From Micromonospora sp. FIMYZ51 (GTDB taxonomy: Bacteria > Actinomycetota > Actinomycetes > Mycobacteriales > Micromonosporaceae): 64,000 nucleotides of DNA. The translations under genes were made by a program, and so were the position numbers. The stretch lies in assembly GCF_038246755.1 (NCBI RefSeq), contig NZ_CP134706.1:1240001-1304000 (forward strand), read 5' to 3'. Shown here in pieces: positions 42,149-52,615 of the stretch. Each line of letters starts with the position of its first letter. The stretch's first letter is position 1. Under the pieces are notes generated by a model that worked only from the letters and a program-made list of their open reading frames with translations, was not told the origin of the DNA and searched no databases.

Positions 42149-43435
42149 TCAATCGGCGGGTACCACGGTGACCGGAACCGCCGGGTCGCCGGCGGAGAGT
42201 TTCAGGCCCTCCCAGGGAATGGAGATGAGGCACTGCCGCAGATGCTCCCGCGCCTCGTCCAGCGTCGGCAGCGGCACCGGCTCGCCGCCCACCACGTACG
42301 AGCGTTGCAGCAGCCGGTCGTTGGGATGCCGGTCGGGTACGCCCTGCGGGACGATTATCTCCTCGGTGGCGGTGCCGGTCGGCTTGTGCCGCCGGACGGC
42401 CACCTTGCGTCCGCCGATGGTGGCCTTCTGCTCGGAGCGCTTGACCACCGGGCGGCCCGCCACCTCGACCAGCTTGTAGACCAGGCCCGCCGTCGGTGCC
42501 CCGGAGCCGGTGACCACGGCGGTGCCCGCGCCGTACATGTCCACGGGTTCGGCGGCCAGCGCGGCGATCGCGTACTCGTCGAGGTCACCGGAGACGATGA
42601 TCTTCGTTTCGGTGGCCCCGAGCGAGTCCAGCAACTGGCGGGACTGCTGGGCGATGACGGCCAGGTCGCCGGAGTCGATCCGGACGGCCCGCAGCTCCGG
42701 CCCGGCCACCTCGATCGCGTTGCGGATGCCCTGGCTGATGTCGTACGTGTCGACAAGCAGCGTGGTCTCCTTGCCCAGCGTGGCGACCTGCGAGGCGAAT
42801 GCCGTCCGCTCGTCGTCGTGCAGCAGGGTGAACGCGTGCGCGGCGGTGCCCGCCGTGGGGATGCCGTACCGCTGCCCGGCGGCCAGGTTTGAGGTGTAGC
42901 GGAAGCCGGCCAGGTAGGCCGAGCGGGCCGCGGCGACGGCCGCCTCCTCGTGCGCCCGGCGCGACCCCATCTCGATCAGGGCTCGACCCCGGGCCGCGGT
43001 CACCATCCGGGCCGCGGCGGCGGCCACCGCGCAGTCGTGGTTGAGCACCGAGAGCACAAGCGTCTCCAACACCACACACTCGGCGAAGGTGCCGGTCACG
43101 GTCAGGATCGGTGAGCCGGGGAAGAACAGCTCGCCCTCGGCGTACCCGTCGATGTCGCCGGTGAACCGGTAGTCGGCCAGCCAGGCGGCGGCCTGCTCGT
43201 CGACCACGCCGGTGCGGCGCAGGAAGTCGATGTCGGCCGGGTCGAAGCGGAAGTCGCGGATCAGGTCGATCAGCCGGGCGGTGCCGGCGACCACGCCGTA
43301 GCGGCGGCCGGCCGGCAGCCTTCGGGTGAACACCTCGAACACGCAGGGCCGATCCGCGGTGCCGTCCCGCAGGGCGGCACTGACCATGGTCAGCTCGTAG
43401 TGATCGGTCAGCAGCGCGGGACGAAGGCTGTGCAC
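42149..43435 (-). CDS. pncB: Nicotinate phosphoribosyltransferase
   Basis: This 428-residue enzyme converts nicotinate, PRPP and ATP to nicotinate mononucleotide. Signature regions are LLTDHYELTM, EMGSRRAHEEAA, VDTYDISQGIRNAI, VRIDSGDL and GAGTAVVTGSGAP. The GTG start has no ribosome-binding site but has TAGGCT six bases upstream, inside the gap to the LAL regulator gene. Confidence 0.95.
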   Translation of the reverse strand: MHSLRPALLTDHYELTMVSAALRDGTADRPCVFEVFTRRLPAGRRYGVVAGTARLIDLIRDFRFDPADIDFLRRTGVVDEQAAAWLADYRFTGDIDGYAEGELFFPGSPILTVTGTFAECVVLETLVLSVLNHDCAVAAAAARMVTAARGRALIEMGSRRAHEEAAVAAARSAYLAGFRYTSNLAAGQRYGIPTAGTAAHAFTLLHDDERTAFASQVATLGKETTLLVDTYDISQGIRNAIEVAGPELRAVRIDSGDLAVIAQQSRQLLDSLGATETKIIVSGDLDEYAIAALAAEPVDMYGAGTAVVTGSGAPTAGLVYKLVEVAGRPVVKRSEQKATIGGRKVAVRRHKPTGTATEEIIVPQGVPDRHPNDRLLQRSYVVGGEPVPLPTLDEAREHLRQCLISIPWEGLKLSAGDPAVPVTVVPAD

Positions 43436-43441
43436 ACCCTC

Positions 43442-43447
43442 AGCCTA
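43442..43447 (-). promoter_or_regulatory. -10 element for leaderless pncB
   Basis: On the minus strand TAGGCT lies 6 nt before the GTG at 43435, giving pncBA its own promoter at the end of the upstream regulator gene. Confidence 0.55.
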
Positions 43448-43451
43448 GGGT

Positions 43452-46130
43452 TCACGTCGCCGTCGTGTCGTCATGGCCCGGGATCGTCCGCAGCGCCGCC
43501 CGCAGCTCCGCCCGCCCGGTCACCCCGAGCTTGCTGTAGATCCGTTGCAGGTGGTTCTCCACCGTCCGGGTGGAGAGAAAGAGCTGCTCAGCGATGGCCC
43601 GGCTGGTCTCGCCCTCCGCCGCGAGTCGGGCCACCTGCCACTCCCGGTCGCTGAGCGTCGGCGTGGCCGCTCGCAGGGCCGGGGTGTGCACGATGTCACA
43701 GCAGCCGAGCAGGCCCGCGAGCCGCTCGCTGGCCGCGGCGATCTCCGGGGAGCGGTTGCGGCGCAGCAGGTGTACGGCGGCGGCGGCAGCTTCCGCGGCG
43801 GGCAGCGCCAGCCCGAGTGCCATGAAGTTGTCGGCGGCGGCGAGCAGTTGCTCGGGTGCGCCGTCGGCCGCCGCCCGGGCGTGCCGGGCCAGCAGCGGGG
43901 GCAGTTCGCCGTCGACCTGTTCCGACAACTCCGTCAACCGCTGGGCGACCGTACGGCGGCTGCCGTCGGAGCAGGTCGGCCCGGTGAACGCGGCGGCCTG
44001 GCCCAGGCGTACCAGATCGTGCAGGGCAAGCGTCTCGTGCCCGGCGAAGCCGTCGGCGCGCAGCCGCCGGACCAGCTCGTGCAGGTGTGCCACCGCGCCG
44101 GGCAGGTCGCCGTTGGCGGCGAGCGTGGCCGCCCGGGCCTGCTCCAGCCACGGGTACAGCACGGCCATGCTCGACGCCTGGCTCTGGTCGGCCTCGGCCA
44201 TCGCCTCGGCCGCCTGCCGGGCGTCACCGCGCAGCGCCGCGGCCTGGGCCCGCTCCGCCTGGGCCAGCCCGGCGTAGACCCGGCTGGTCGCCAGGATCGC
44301 GCAGGCGCCGAGCGCAGCCTGCATCGCGGTGTCGCTGCGCCCGCGCAGCCGCGCCGCGTACGCCCGCAGGATGGTCAGGTAGCCGCTGCCGAGCCGGAAG
44401 TCTCCCGCGTCGGCCAGGTCGGCGAACTCGTCGGCGACCAGGGTGTCGATGCCGGCCAGGTCGCCGGAGAGGGCCAGCCGGGTGCCCCGGGCCAGTTCCA
44501 CGGCCAGTTGCAGGTACGGCATGTCCGCCCGCCAACTGGCCGCCTTCGCCTGTACCAGGTCCACCGCCGTGGCGCTGCGGCGCAGCTGTCCCTGCACGGC
44601 CTGTAGGTGGGCGATGGTGCAGCGGGCCAGCTCGCGGGCGGCCACGCTGGCCGCTGGCCGGTCCAGCACGCCCTGGGCGAGCCGGAGCGCGGTCGGTGCG
44701 TCCAGCCGGTGCAGCCGCATGATCGCCTCGAAGGCGCGGATCCGGGCCTGCGCGGCGAGGTCGGTCAGCTCGGCACCGCGCCGGGCGATCTCCTCCACCG
44801 TGGACCTCTGGCTCAACCCCCAGTAGCTGACCATGCCCCGGGCCGTCAGCCAGCGGCTGAGCCGTTCCTCGTCGTCCGTGTCGGTGGCGACCGCGTCGAG
44901 CACGCCGAGTGCCTCGGCCGGCCGGTCGGCGAACATCAGGATGGTGGCCAGCAGTTCGGCGGCGTCGAACCCGCCGCCGGCGTCGAGCGCCGCCCGGGCC
45001 AGCCGGGTCGCCAGCGGTACGTCGTAGCGCGCGAACGCCTGCCCGGCCGCGGCGATGAGCATCGAGGCGTCCTGCGCGGTGCCGGAGTCCAGTCGCCACA
45101 CCGCCACCCGTAGCAGGTCCTCCCGCCGCCGCTTGCCCACACTTTCCAGCAGTTCGGCCAGGTGCGCCTGCAACCGGCGAGTCCGGCTGACCGGGCACTG
45201 CCGGCGGACCACCTCGCCGTAGAGCGGATGACCCAGTCGGACGTTCAGCCGCCGGTCGGATTGGACCATCGTGATCAGCCCGCGTTCCTCGGCGGTCTCC
45301 ACGTCGGTGTCCTCGGCGACGGTGTTGAGCAGCCGCAGGCCCAGCGGCTCACCGAAGGCGACCAGCTCGACCACCGCCCGTACGCCGGAACTGAGCTGGC
45401 CGATCCGGATGTCGATCAGCTCGGTCAGGTTCGGTGCCAGCTCCAGCCGACCGGTCCAGGTCCAGAGGCCGTACCGCTCGGTCAGTTCCCGGCTGCCCTG
45501 GACGGCGTGCACCAACTCGCGCAGCAGCAACGGGTTGCCGGCGCTCAGCTGGCCCAGCCGGTCCGCCGTGCGGCCGTCGACAGGTCCATCCAGGATGGCG
45601 GCGAGCAGGCCGGCGGTCTCGGTGGGCGGCAGCGGGCTCAACTCGGCGTGCTCGACCAGGTCGTCGGTCCACAGTGCCCGGATCGGCAGCGGAAGCTGCT
45701 CGCCGTCGCGCAGCGTACCGACCACGCAGGCGTTCTCGGCGCGGGCCACCAGGTGCACGAGGGCGGCCGTGGGTGGATCCAGCAGGTGCGCGTCGTCCAC
45801 GGCGAGCACGATCCGCCGCCCGGCGGCCTGCTGCTGCAACAGGTCGACGGCCCACCGCAGGATGCCCGCCGGGGACAGTCCCTGCGGCTGCTCGACCGGC
45901 AGCACCTGGACCAGGCCGCCGAAGGGCATCGCCGCCGTGGTGGCGCTGGCCGCGATCCAGCCGACCGCGTACTGGTCGCCGGGGAGAGTGTCCACACCCT
46001 CCCGGAGCAGCCGGCTCTTGCCGATGCCTGCGCTGCCGGTGAAGAAGATGCCGCGCCCGAGGTCGCCGGTCACCGCCCGATGCAGACGGTCGAGTTCCGC
46101 CCGCCGGCCCACGAAGCTCCACCGACCCAT
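43452..46130 (-). CDS. LAL-type LuxR family regulator
   Basis: This 892-residue large ATP-binding regulator of the LuxR family has an N-terminal ATPase with Walker A TGSAGIGKSRLL and Walker B IVLAVDDAHLLD. A long helical region of about 500 residues follows, then a C-terminal helix-turn-helix (LSDREWQVARLAAEGETSRA, then IAEQLFLSTRTVENHLQRIY). LALs usually activate sugar or secondary-metabolite genes. The target is unknown; the 16-bp gap to pncB suggests NAD salvage as one possibility. Confidence 0.92.
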   Translation of the reverse strand: MGRWSFVGRRAELDRLHRAVTGDLGRGIFFTGSAGIGKSRLLREGVDTLPGDQYAVGWIAASATTAAMPFGGLVQVLPVEQPQGLSPAGILRWAVDLLQQQAAGRRIVLAVDDAHLLDPPTAALVHLVARAENACVVGTLRDGEQLPLPIRALWTDDLVEHAELSPLPPTETAGLLAAILDGPVDGRTADRLGQLSAGNPLLLRELVHAVQGSRELTERYGLWTWTGRLELAPNLTELIDIRIGQLSSGVRAVVELVAFGEPLGLRLLNTVAEDTDVETAEERGLITMVQSDRRLNVRLGHPLYGEVVRRQCPVSRTRRLQAHLAELLESVGKRRREDLLRVAVWRLDSGTAQDASMLIAAAGQAFARYDVPLATRLARAALDAGGGFDAAELLATILMFADRPAEALGVLDAVATDTDDEERLSRWLTARGMVSYWGLSQRSTVEEIARRGAELTDLAAQARIRAFEAIMRLHRLDAPTALRLAQGVLDRPAASVAARELARCTIAHLQAVQGQLRRSATAVDLVQAKAASWRADMPYLQLAVELARGTRLALSGDLAGIDTLVADEFADLADAGDFRLGSGYLTILRAYAARLRGRSDTAMQAALGACAILATSRVYAGLAQAERAQAAALRGDARQAAEAMAEADQSQASSMAVLYPWLEQARAATLAANGDLPGAVAHLHELVRRLRADGFAGHETLALHDLVRLGQAAAFTGPTCSDGSRRTVAQRLTELSEQVDGELPPLLARHARAAADGAPEQLLAAADNFMALGLALPAAEAAAAAVHLLRRNRSPEIAAASERLAGLLGCCDIVHTPALRAATPTLSDREWQVARLAAEGETSRAIAEQLFLSTRTVENHLQRIYSKLGVTGRAELRAALRTIPGHDDTTAT

Positions 46131-46136
46131 TACCGC

Positions 46137-46142
46137 AGCATA
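46137..46142 (-). promoter_or_regulatory. -10 element for leaderless LAL gene
   Basis: On the minus strand TATGCT lies 6 nt before the ATG at 46130. The 200-bp divergent spacer also holds a 9-bp stem hairpin (GCGGCCGGC/GCCGGCCGC, 46287-46307) ahead of the 46331 gene. Confidence 0.5.
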
Positions 46143-46330
46143 TCGACGGAAGTGTTGCGCGGCTGGTAGCCCCGCGAGCTAAGTTGAGTAACCCGAGACT
46201 TACTGCTGAGTATCAGGAATCCCCCTTTCTCAGCGTCAAATCGCCGTACCCTTCCGGCATCCGGATGCGGTAACCGGATGTTCATCGCGGCCGGCTGCGC
46301 CGGCCGCCCTGCCTCGGAGGACGCCGTCTG

Positions 46331-47851
46331 ATGAAGCCGGGTCCGCTGCACGACCTCGGTCCGCCCGACGATGCTGCCCGGCCGCCCGGTGCCAGGATTT
46401 TTCCGTACCGGCTCGGGGTGGCAGCCACCGGCCCGCACGAGCCGCTCGCGGTGCTCGCCGCCGGCCCGGCCGGCGCCGGCCGGGCCGGCGTGCTCGCCGC
46501 GCTGCTGGAACTCGATGTCGAGCTGCTCAGCGTGCCGACCGGCAGTTGGCTGCTGGTACGCCACGCCGCAGCGGACGCCCGGGTCGCGCATGTGCCCGGT
46601 TACCGGACGCCGCACTCGTACCGCCCGGACCAGCCCGGCGTCGGGCCGGCGTTGGCCCGGCCGCCGCGCCGGGTCGAGTTGAGCCTGTCCCGACCGCTGT
46701 TGAAGCGGTTCGACCTGGTCGACACGCCGGACATCGGAATGCTCGGGCGAGCCGGTGCCGGGGTCCTGCGCGACGCGGTGGGTCGGGCCGGCGCGTTGCT
46801 GTTCGTGGTCGCGGCGGACCGGTCGTTGAGCGGTGCCGAGTTGAACCTGCTCGCCGAGGTCGCCGGGACGGCGGTGCGGGTCTTCTTCGCGGTGACGGCG
46901 GGTGCCGGCGGTTGGGCGGTTTCGGAGGACTCGGCGGCAGCGCAGGACTCGGGGGAGTCCGGTGGCCCGGCGGTGGACGCGGTAGCGGTCACCGTCGCGG
47001 CGCACCGGGCTGCGCTGCTCGCCGCGGTGCCGGGGCTGGCCGACGCCCGGTGGTTCCCGATCATCGACGGCAACGGGGACCACCTGCGGCAGGCGCTTGT
47101 CGACTGGGCGTCCGACGAGGGGCTGCGCCGGGCCAGTTCCCAGCCGCCGGAGGTGCCCGGCGGTCGCGGCGTCCGGGTGCCGGTGCTGGCGACGCCGGGC
47201 GAATGGTCCGAGCGGCTCGACCGACAGATCCGGGTCGCAGCTCAGCGGATCCGCCAACATCTGGCACTGGACCTGGCCGACCTGCACCGGCGCACGGTGC
47301 AGCAGATCATCTTCGGGGTCGGCTGTGCCGGCCTGCCCCGCTTTCTCGACCAGGAACTGGAGGCGATGTCGCTGCTGGCCACCGCGCAGTGTGCGTACAG
47401 CGTCCGGGCGATCGTCGAGGACGTCGCCGGGCAACTGTTCGGCGCGCCCCTGCCCGAGGCCGTCCACCGGCGCATCACCGAGGCGGTCCGGTGGAGCCTG
47501 GTCCACCACCCGAGCGGGCCGGAGTTGGAGCGGGCGCTGCTGGTCACCAGCGGTGCGGGCGTGACGGGGATGACCGGAGCCGCCGCCGTCGGCGCACTCG
47601 CCGCGTATCCCGCATCGGCGCGTACCGACGTGCTTCCGCCGGTGGCGGTGGCGCTTTCCGGCGGCTGCTGGCAGCACTGGCGTACCCCGGGCCGCAACGA
47701 CCCGAACGATGCCCGGGCCTGGGCCCAGCGGGCGCTGCGGGAAATCGAGCTGGGGTTGTCCCGGGAGGTGGCCCGCCGGTTCGAGGTCATCCGTCGCGCG
47801 CTGCGCACGGTGCTCACCGATGCCGCCGACCATGGCACCCTGCTCGCCTGA
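46331..47851 (+). CDS. Dynamin-like protein with degenerate GTP site
   Basis: This 506-residue protein resembles actinobacterial dynamin-family proteins. An N-terminal P-loop-like [11 protein letters not shown] (residues 45-55) has Arg-Ala where Lys-Ser/Thr is required. The G3 motif reads DTPDIG (131-136) in place of DTPG, and no NKxD is seen. A beta-strand [17 protein letters not shown] follows, and the C-terminal half is helical. It is probably a pseudo-GTPase scaffold on membranes. The ATG follows GGAGG by 10 bases. Confidence 0.6.
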   Translation: MKPGPLHDLGPPDDAARPPGARIFPYRLGVAATGPHEPLAVLAAGPAGAGRAGVLAALLELDVELLSVPTGSWLLVRHAAADARVAHVPGYRTPHSYRPDQPGVGPALARPPRRVELSLSRPLLKRFDLVDTPDIGMLGRAGAGVLRDAVGRAGALLFVVAADRSLSGAELNLLAEVAGTAVRVFFAVTAGAGGWAVSEDSAAAQDSGESGGPAVDAVAVTVAAHRAALLAAVPGLADARWFPIIDGNGDHLRQALVDWASDEGLRRASSQPPEVPGGRGVRVPVLATPGEWSERLDRQIRVAAQRIRQHLALDLADLHRRTVQQIIFGVGCAGLPRFLDQELEAMSLLATAQCAYSVRAIVEDVAGQLFGAPLPEAVHRRITEAVRWSLVHHPSGPELERALLVTSGAGVTGMTGAAAVGALAAYPASARTDVLPPVAVALSGGCWQHWRTPGRNDPNDARAWAQRALREIELGLSREVARRFEVIRRALRTVLTDAADHGTLLA

Positions 47852-47939
47852 CCGCTCGCTGCCGGGTGGCGGTGGCGATCCGGGCTGGTCCGGCGTTCCG
47901 GTTCCTCGGTTCCGCCGATCCGGTGGCACGATGGGGGGC

Positions 47940-48230
47940 ATGGCGGCTCCGCAGGTTGCACCGGTCGAGACCCCGGACACCGATGAGGTGCCGGATCCCG
48001 ACCGGCCGTGGGTGACGATCGTGTGGGATGACCCGGTCAACCTCATGACGTACGTGACTTGGGTGTTCCAGAAGCTTTTCGGCTACAGCCGGGAGAAGGC
48101 CGAGCAGCTCATGCTGGACGTGCACCACAAGGGCAAGGCGGTGGTCTCCAGCGGAGCCCGGGAGCGGATGGAGCATGACGCCTCGCAGTTGCACGCCTAC
48201 GGACTATGGGCGACGGTGGACCGGTCGTGA
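47940..48230 (+). CDS. clpS: ATP-dependent Clp protease adaptor
   Basis: This 96-residue adaptor delivers N-degron substrates to ClpAP/ClpCP. The core [20 protein letters not shown], the helix [21 protein letters not shown] and AYGLWATV are diagnostic. ATG 47940 follows a GGGGGG tract; an ATG three codons earlier is possible. The stop overlaps the DUF2017 start (GTGA). Confidence 0.95.
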   Translation: MAAPQVAPVETPDTDEVPDPDRPWVTIVWDDPVNLMTYVTWVFQKLFGYSREKAEQLMLDVHHKGKAVVSSGARERMEHDASQLHAYGLWATVDRS

Positions 48231-48727
48231 GCATGTTCCGCCGCCGGGGTGACCGGTATGTCGCCAACTTCGCCGTCGACGAGGTGCGCGTGCTGCGCAA
48301 GGTCGCCTCCGAGGTCGTCGGTCTACTCACCGACGGCTTCGACCACACCGATCCGGTGGTGTGCCGGCTCTTTCCCGAGGCATACCCGGACGACGCGGCC
48401 GGCACCGCGGAGTTCCGCCGGTACACCGAGGGTGATCTCAAGACCGCGAAGATCGACCAGGCCGGGGCGATCCTGGCCGCGCTGCCGGACGACGGTAGCG
48501 GGGAGGTACGCCTGGACGCCGAGGCGGCCGAGGCGTGGCTGCGGGCGCTCAACGACGCCCGGCTGGCGATGGGCGTACGGCTGGAGATCAAGGACGGGAC
48601 GGACCTCGGTGCCGAGCTCGACGACGCGGTGGCCGCGGACCCCACCTCCAGCCGGGTGTTCCAGCTTTCGGTCTACGCGTACCTGGGTTATCTCCAGGAG
48701 TCCCTGCTCAACGCCTTGATCGAGTGA
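48227..48727 (+). CDS. DUF2017 family protein
   Basis: This 166-residue protein of a conserved actinobacterial family of unknown function is typically encoded directly after clpS, as here with a GTGA overlap. It contains [32 protein letters not shown] and a C-terminal [16 protein letters not shown]. The conserved coupling suggests a role with ClpS or in protein turnover; this is inferred. Confidence 0.88.
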   Translation: MSMFRRRGDRYVANFAVDEVRVLRKVASEVVGLLTDGFDHTDPVVCRLFPEAYPDDAAGTAEFRRYTEGDLKTAKIDQAGAILAALPDDGSGEVRLDAEAAEAWLRALNDARLAMGVRLEIKDGTDLGAELDDAVAADPTSSRVFQLSVYAYLGYLQESLLNALIE

Positions 48728-48768
48728 CTGTGACCAGCACCGCCTCGCGGTTGGCCGGTACTGGACGC

Positions 48769-48774
48769 TAGGCT
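48769..48774 (+). promoter_or_regulatory. -10 element for leaderless mec
   Basis: TAGGCT lies 7 nt before the GTG at 48782. No ribosome-binding site precedes the start. Confidence 0.55.
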
Positions 48775-48781
48775 TGGCGGC

Positions 48782-49270
48782 GTGCTGAGCATTGACCGGT
48801 CGATCGTCGACGCGATCGTCGCCCACGCTCGTCGGGACCACCCCGACGAGGCCTGCGGGGTGGTCGCCGGTCCGGTCGGCAGCGACAAGCCGACCCGGCA
48901 CATCCCGATGGACAATGCCGCCCGCTCGATGACGTTCTACGAGTTCGACTCGATGGAGCAGTTGCGGGTGTGGCGCGAGATGGACGACCGGGACGAGGAA
49001 CCCGTCGTCATCTACCACTCGCACACCGCCACGGAGGCATACCCGTCGCGCACGGACGTCGCCTTCGCCGGTGAACCGGGCGCGCACTACCTGCTCGTCT
49101 CCACCCGAGAGCCCGACACGGAAGAGATTCGCTCCTTCCGCATCGTGGATGGAGTGGTGACCGAGGAGCCGGTGCGGATCCTCGACGCCGGGGTGGATCC
49201 GCACGCCGTGCAGTCCTACATGTTCGGGCAGAGCCCGGCGACGGTCGACTACGAGTGTTCGGAGCGCTGA
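48782..49270 (+). CDS. mec: JAMM metalloprotease (CysO-cysteine peptidase)
   Basis: This 162-residue MPN/JAMM zinc protease has the motif IYHSHTATEAYPSRTD (HxH, Asp) and an N-terminal Glu in HPDEACG. In mycobacteria Mec cleaves cysteine from the CysO-Cys adduct made by CysM. The neighbours here are the same (cysO, cysM), which supports that role. Confidence 0.92.
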   Translation: MLSIDRSIVDAIVAHARRDHPDEACGVVAGPVGSDKPTRHIPMDNAARSMTFYEFDSMEQLRVWREMDDRDEEPVVIYHSHTATEAYPSRTDVAFAGEPGAHYLLVSTREPDTEEIRSFRIVDGVVTEEPVRILDAGVDPHAVQSYMFGQSPATVDYECSER

Positions 49271-49335
49271 GTCCCGTTCAGCCCCGTTGCACCCTTCCCC
49301 GTCACCGAGCACAGCCGATCAAGGAATAGGACACC

Positions 49336-50662
<1,327 letters not shown>

Positions 50663-50686
50663 CCTGGGCAGAGTGACGGTCACGCG

Positions 50687-50711
50687 GGCCACCGGCGAAT
50701 CGCCGGTGGCC
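50687..50711 (+). terminator. Hairpin terminator after cysM
   Basis: A perfect 11-bp stem (GGCCACCGGCG with CGCCGGTGGCC) and a 3-nt loop lie 24 bp after the stop. Confidence 0.8.
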
Positions 50712-50833
50712 TCGTCACGTCGGGTCGTCCTGATCAGCCACTCAGTCAACGACGTGTCGATCGGACGGGCGAAGCGGGTGTCACGTTGGTGACAACTTCC
50801 AGCAGATCATTCTTGCCCCTGTGCAGGCGGGCG

Positions 50834-50839
50834 TAGGCT
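50834..50839 (+). promoter_or_regulatory. -10 element upstream of MBL hydrolase
   Basis: TAGGCT has TTGCCC 15 bp upstream as a possible -35. It lies 7 nt before a GTG at 50847, the same geometry as the leaderless genes nearby. A TGTCAC-GTTG-GTGACA inverted repeat lies about 40 bp upstream. Confidence 0.5.
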
Positions 50840-50846
50840 TCCCAGC

Positions 50847-50936
50847 GTGGCGTACGCGTCGGTAGTGATCATCGCCGGAGCGGCGGCCGGCTGGACCACT
50901 ACCTACCGTGACAGCGAGACAACTCGATGCGACTGA
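50847..50936 (+). CDS. Possible leaderless 29-codon leader peptide
   Basis: The frame GTG GCG TAC GCG ... TGC GAC TGA encodes MAYASVVIIAGAAAGWTTT followed by YRDSETTRCD. It starts 7 nt after a -10 element and its stop overlaps the first codons of the MBL gene (ATG at 50927). The MBL gene lacks a clear ribosome-binding site, so translation may be coupled. Its coding status is unproven. Confidence 0.35.
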   Translation: MAYASVVIIAGAAAGWTTTYRDSETTRCD

Positions 50937-51673
50937 CCGTCCTGGGCTGTGCGGGCAGCTTCCCCGGACCCGAGTCCCCCTGCTCCGCGTATCTGGTCGA
51001 GGCCGAGAACTTCCGGCTTCTGGTCGACTTCGGCGTGGGCTCGCTCTCCACCCTCCAGCGCTACGCCGGGCTGCACGCGCCGGACGCGATCCTCCTGACC
51101 CACCTGCACTGCGACCACATTCTCGACGCCGCGTCGTACGTCGTGGTGCGGCGGTACGCCCCGGACGGGCCCTATCCGCCGCTGCCGGTCTACGCGCCGG
51201 CCGGCGCACCGGACCGGCTCGCCGCAGTTTACGGACAGGAGGACAGCACCGTCGAGGACGTCTATCAGTTCTACGCGCTGCAACCCGGCACCTTCCCGAT
51301 CGGCCCGTTCACCGTCACCGTCGACCGGGTGCTGCACCCGGTCGAGACGTACGGCGTCCGGCTGGAGCACGGCGGCCGGGTGCTCTGCTACTCCTCGGAC
51401 ACCGCCCCCTGCGAGGCGCTGGTGCGGCTGGCCCAGAACGCCGACGCCTTTCTCTGCGAGGCCAGCTACCTCGACGGGGTGGAGAACCCGCCGGACCTGC
51501 ATCTGACCGGCCGGGAGGCCGGCGAGGCAGCGGCCAAGGCCGGCGTCGGGCGGCTGCTGTTGACCCATTTGGTGGACGCCTGGGGCAGCGAGGCGCAGAC
51601 CGTTGCCGCCGCCACCGCCGCGTACGCCGGCCCGCTGGAAGTGGTTCGTCCGGGCGCCAGCTACGAGATCTGA
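50927..51673 (+). CDS. MBL fold metallo-hydrolase (RNase Z-like)
   Basis: This 248-residue metallo-beta-lactamase-fold hydrolase has the dinuclear zinc motif THLHCDHILD, further ligands in VLHPVETYG, SSDTAPCEAL and LLTHLVDAW. It resembles the RNase Z/cyclic-phosphodiesterase branch. It is conserved between cysM and rph in related actinobacteria, which suggests an RNA-processing link, although the substrate is unproven. Confidence 0.88.
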   Translation: MRLTVLGCAGSFPGPESPCSAYLVEAENFRLLVDFGVGSLSTLQRYAGLHAPDAILLTHLHCDHILDAASYVVVRRYAPDGPYPPLPVYAPAGAPDRLAAVYGQEDSTVEDVYQFYALQPGTFPIGPFTVTVDRVLHPVETYGVRLEHGGRVLCYSSDTAPCEALVRLAQNADAFLCEASYLDGVENPPDLHLTGREAGEAAAKAGVGRLLLTHLVDAWGSEAQTVAAATAAYAGPLEVVRPGASYEI

Positions 51674-51708
51674 CCCGCCCGACCGGACCCGCCGACCGGA
51701 CCACCACA

Positions 51709-51714
51709 TAGGGT
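51709..51714 (+). promoter_or_regulatory. -10 element for leaderless rph
   Basis: TAGGGT lies 7 nt before the ATG at 51722. Confidence 0.5.
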
Positions 51715-51721
51715 GCAGGGC

Positions 51722-52450
51722 ATGGCGCGACCTGACGGGCGAGGGCCCGACCAACTCCGACCGGTGACCCTGACCCGTGGCTGGAGCACGCACCCGGAGG
51801 GTTCGGTGCTTGTGGAGTTCGGCCACACCCGGGTGCTCTGCACGGCGAGCGTCACCGAGGGCGTGCCCCGCTGGCGCCGGGGCTCGGGGCTGGGCTGGGT
51901 CACCGCCGAGTACGCGATGCTGCCCCGGGCCACAAACACCCGCTCCGACCGGGAGAGCGTCAAAGGTCGGGTGGGTGGACGGACCCACGAGATCTCCCGG
52001 TTGATCGGCCGGAGCCTGCGGGCCGCGATCGACCTCAAGGCGCTCGGCGAGAACTCGATCGTGCTCGACTGCGACGTGCTCCAGGCCGACGGCGGCACCC
52101 GGACCGCGGCGATCACCGGCGCGTACGTGGCCCTGCACGACGCGGTGAGCTGGCTCGCCACGCGCCGGGCCCTGGCCGGTAAGCCGGAGAACGTGATGCA
52201 CCGGTCGGTGGCGGCGGTAAGCGTCGGCGTGATCGCCGGTGAGCCGCGGCTGGACCTGTGCTACGACGAGGACGTGGCCGCCGAGGTCGACATGAACGTG
52301 GTCTGCACCGGCACCGGTGACTTCGTCGAGGTGCAGGGCACCGGCGAGGCCGCTGTGTTCGCCCGCGACCAGTTGGACGCACTGCTCGATCTGGCCGTCC
52401 TCGGTTGCCTGGACCTGGCCGAAGCCCAGCGGAAGGCTCTCTCCCTGTGA
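51722..52450 (+). CDS. rph: Ribonuclease PH
   Basis: This 242-residue phosphorolytic exonuclease trims tRNA 3' ends. The signatures are [71 protein letters not shown] and [18 protein letters not shown]. The TGA stop is part of the first unit of a triple repeat that separates it from rdgB. Confidence 0.96.
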   Translation: MARPDGRGPDQLRPVTLTRGWSTHPEGSVLVEFGHTRVLCTASVTEGVPRWRRGSGLGWVTAEYAMLPRATNTRSDRESVKGRVGGRTHEISRLIGRSLRAAIDLKALGENSIVLDCDVLQADGGTRTAAITGAYVALHDAVSWLATRRALAGKPENVMHRSVAAVSVGVIAGEPRLDLCYDEDVAAEVDMNVVCTGTGDFVEVQGTGEAAVFARDQLDALLDLAVLGCLDLAEAQRKALSL

Positions 52451-52612
52451 GCGCGAGGAGTGAGCTTGCGAGCCCCGCAGTCGCGAACGAAAGGTAGCAC
52501 TGTGAGCGCGAGGAGTGAGCTTGCGAGCCCCGCAGTCGCGGGAGCGAAAGGTAGCACTGTGAGCGCGAGGAGTGAGCTTGCGAGCCCCGCAGTCGCGAAC
52601 GAAAGGTAGCTC
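52446..52612 (+). repeat. Triple 55-57-bp direct repeat between rph and rdgB
   Basis: Three near-identical units (52446, 52501, 52558) each begin TGTGAGCGCGAGGAGTGAGC, continue TTGCGAGCCCCGCAGTCGCG and end with GAACGAAAGGTAGC. Unit two differs by GGAGC for AAC. The first unit contains the rph stop codon, and the last supplies AAAGG, the only ribosome-binding-like sequence before rdgB. One reverse copy is at 56001-56039. Confidence 0.9.
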
Positions 52613-52615
52613 AGA

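Noticed and set aside
52446..52612. Triple repeat considered as a CRISPR array
   Set aside because: The units are directly adjacent without unique spacers, and there are no cas genes.
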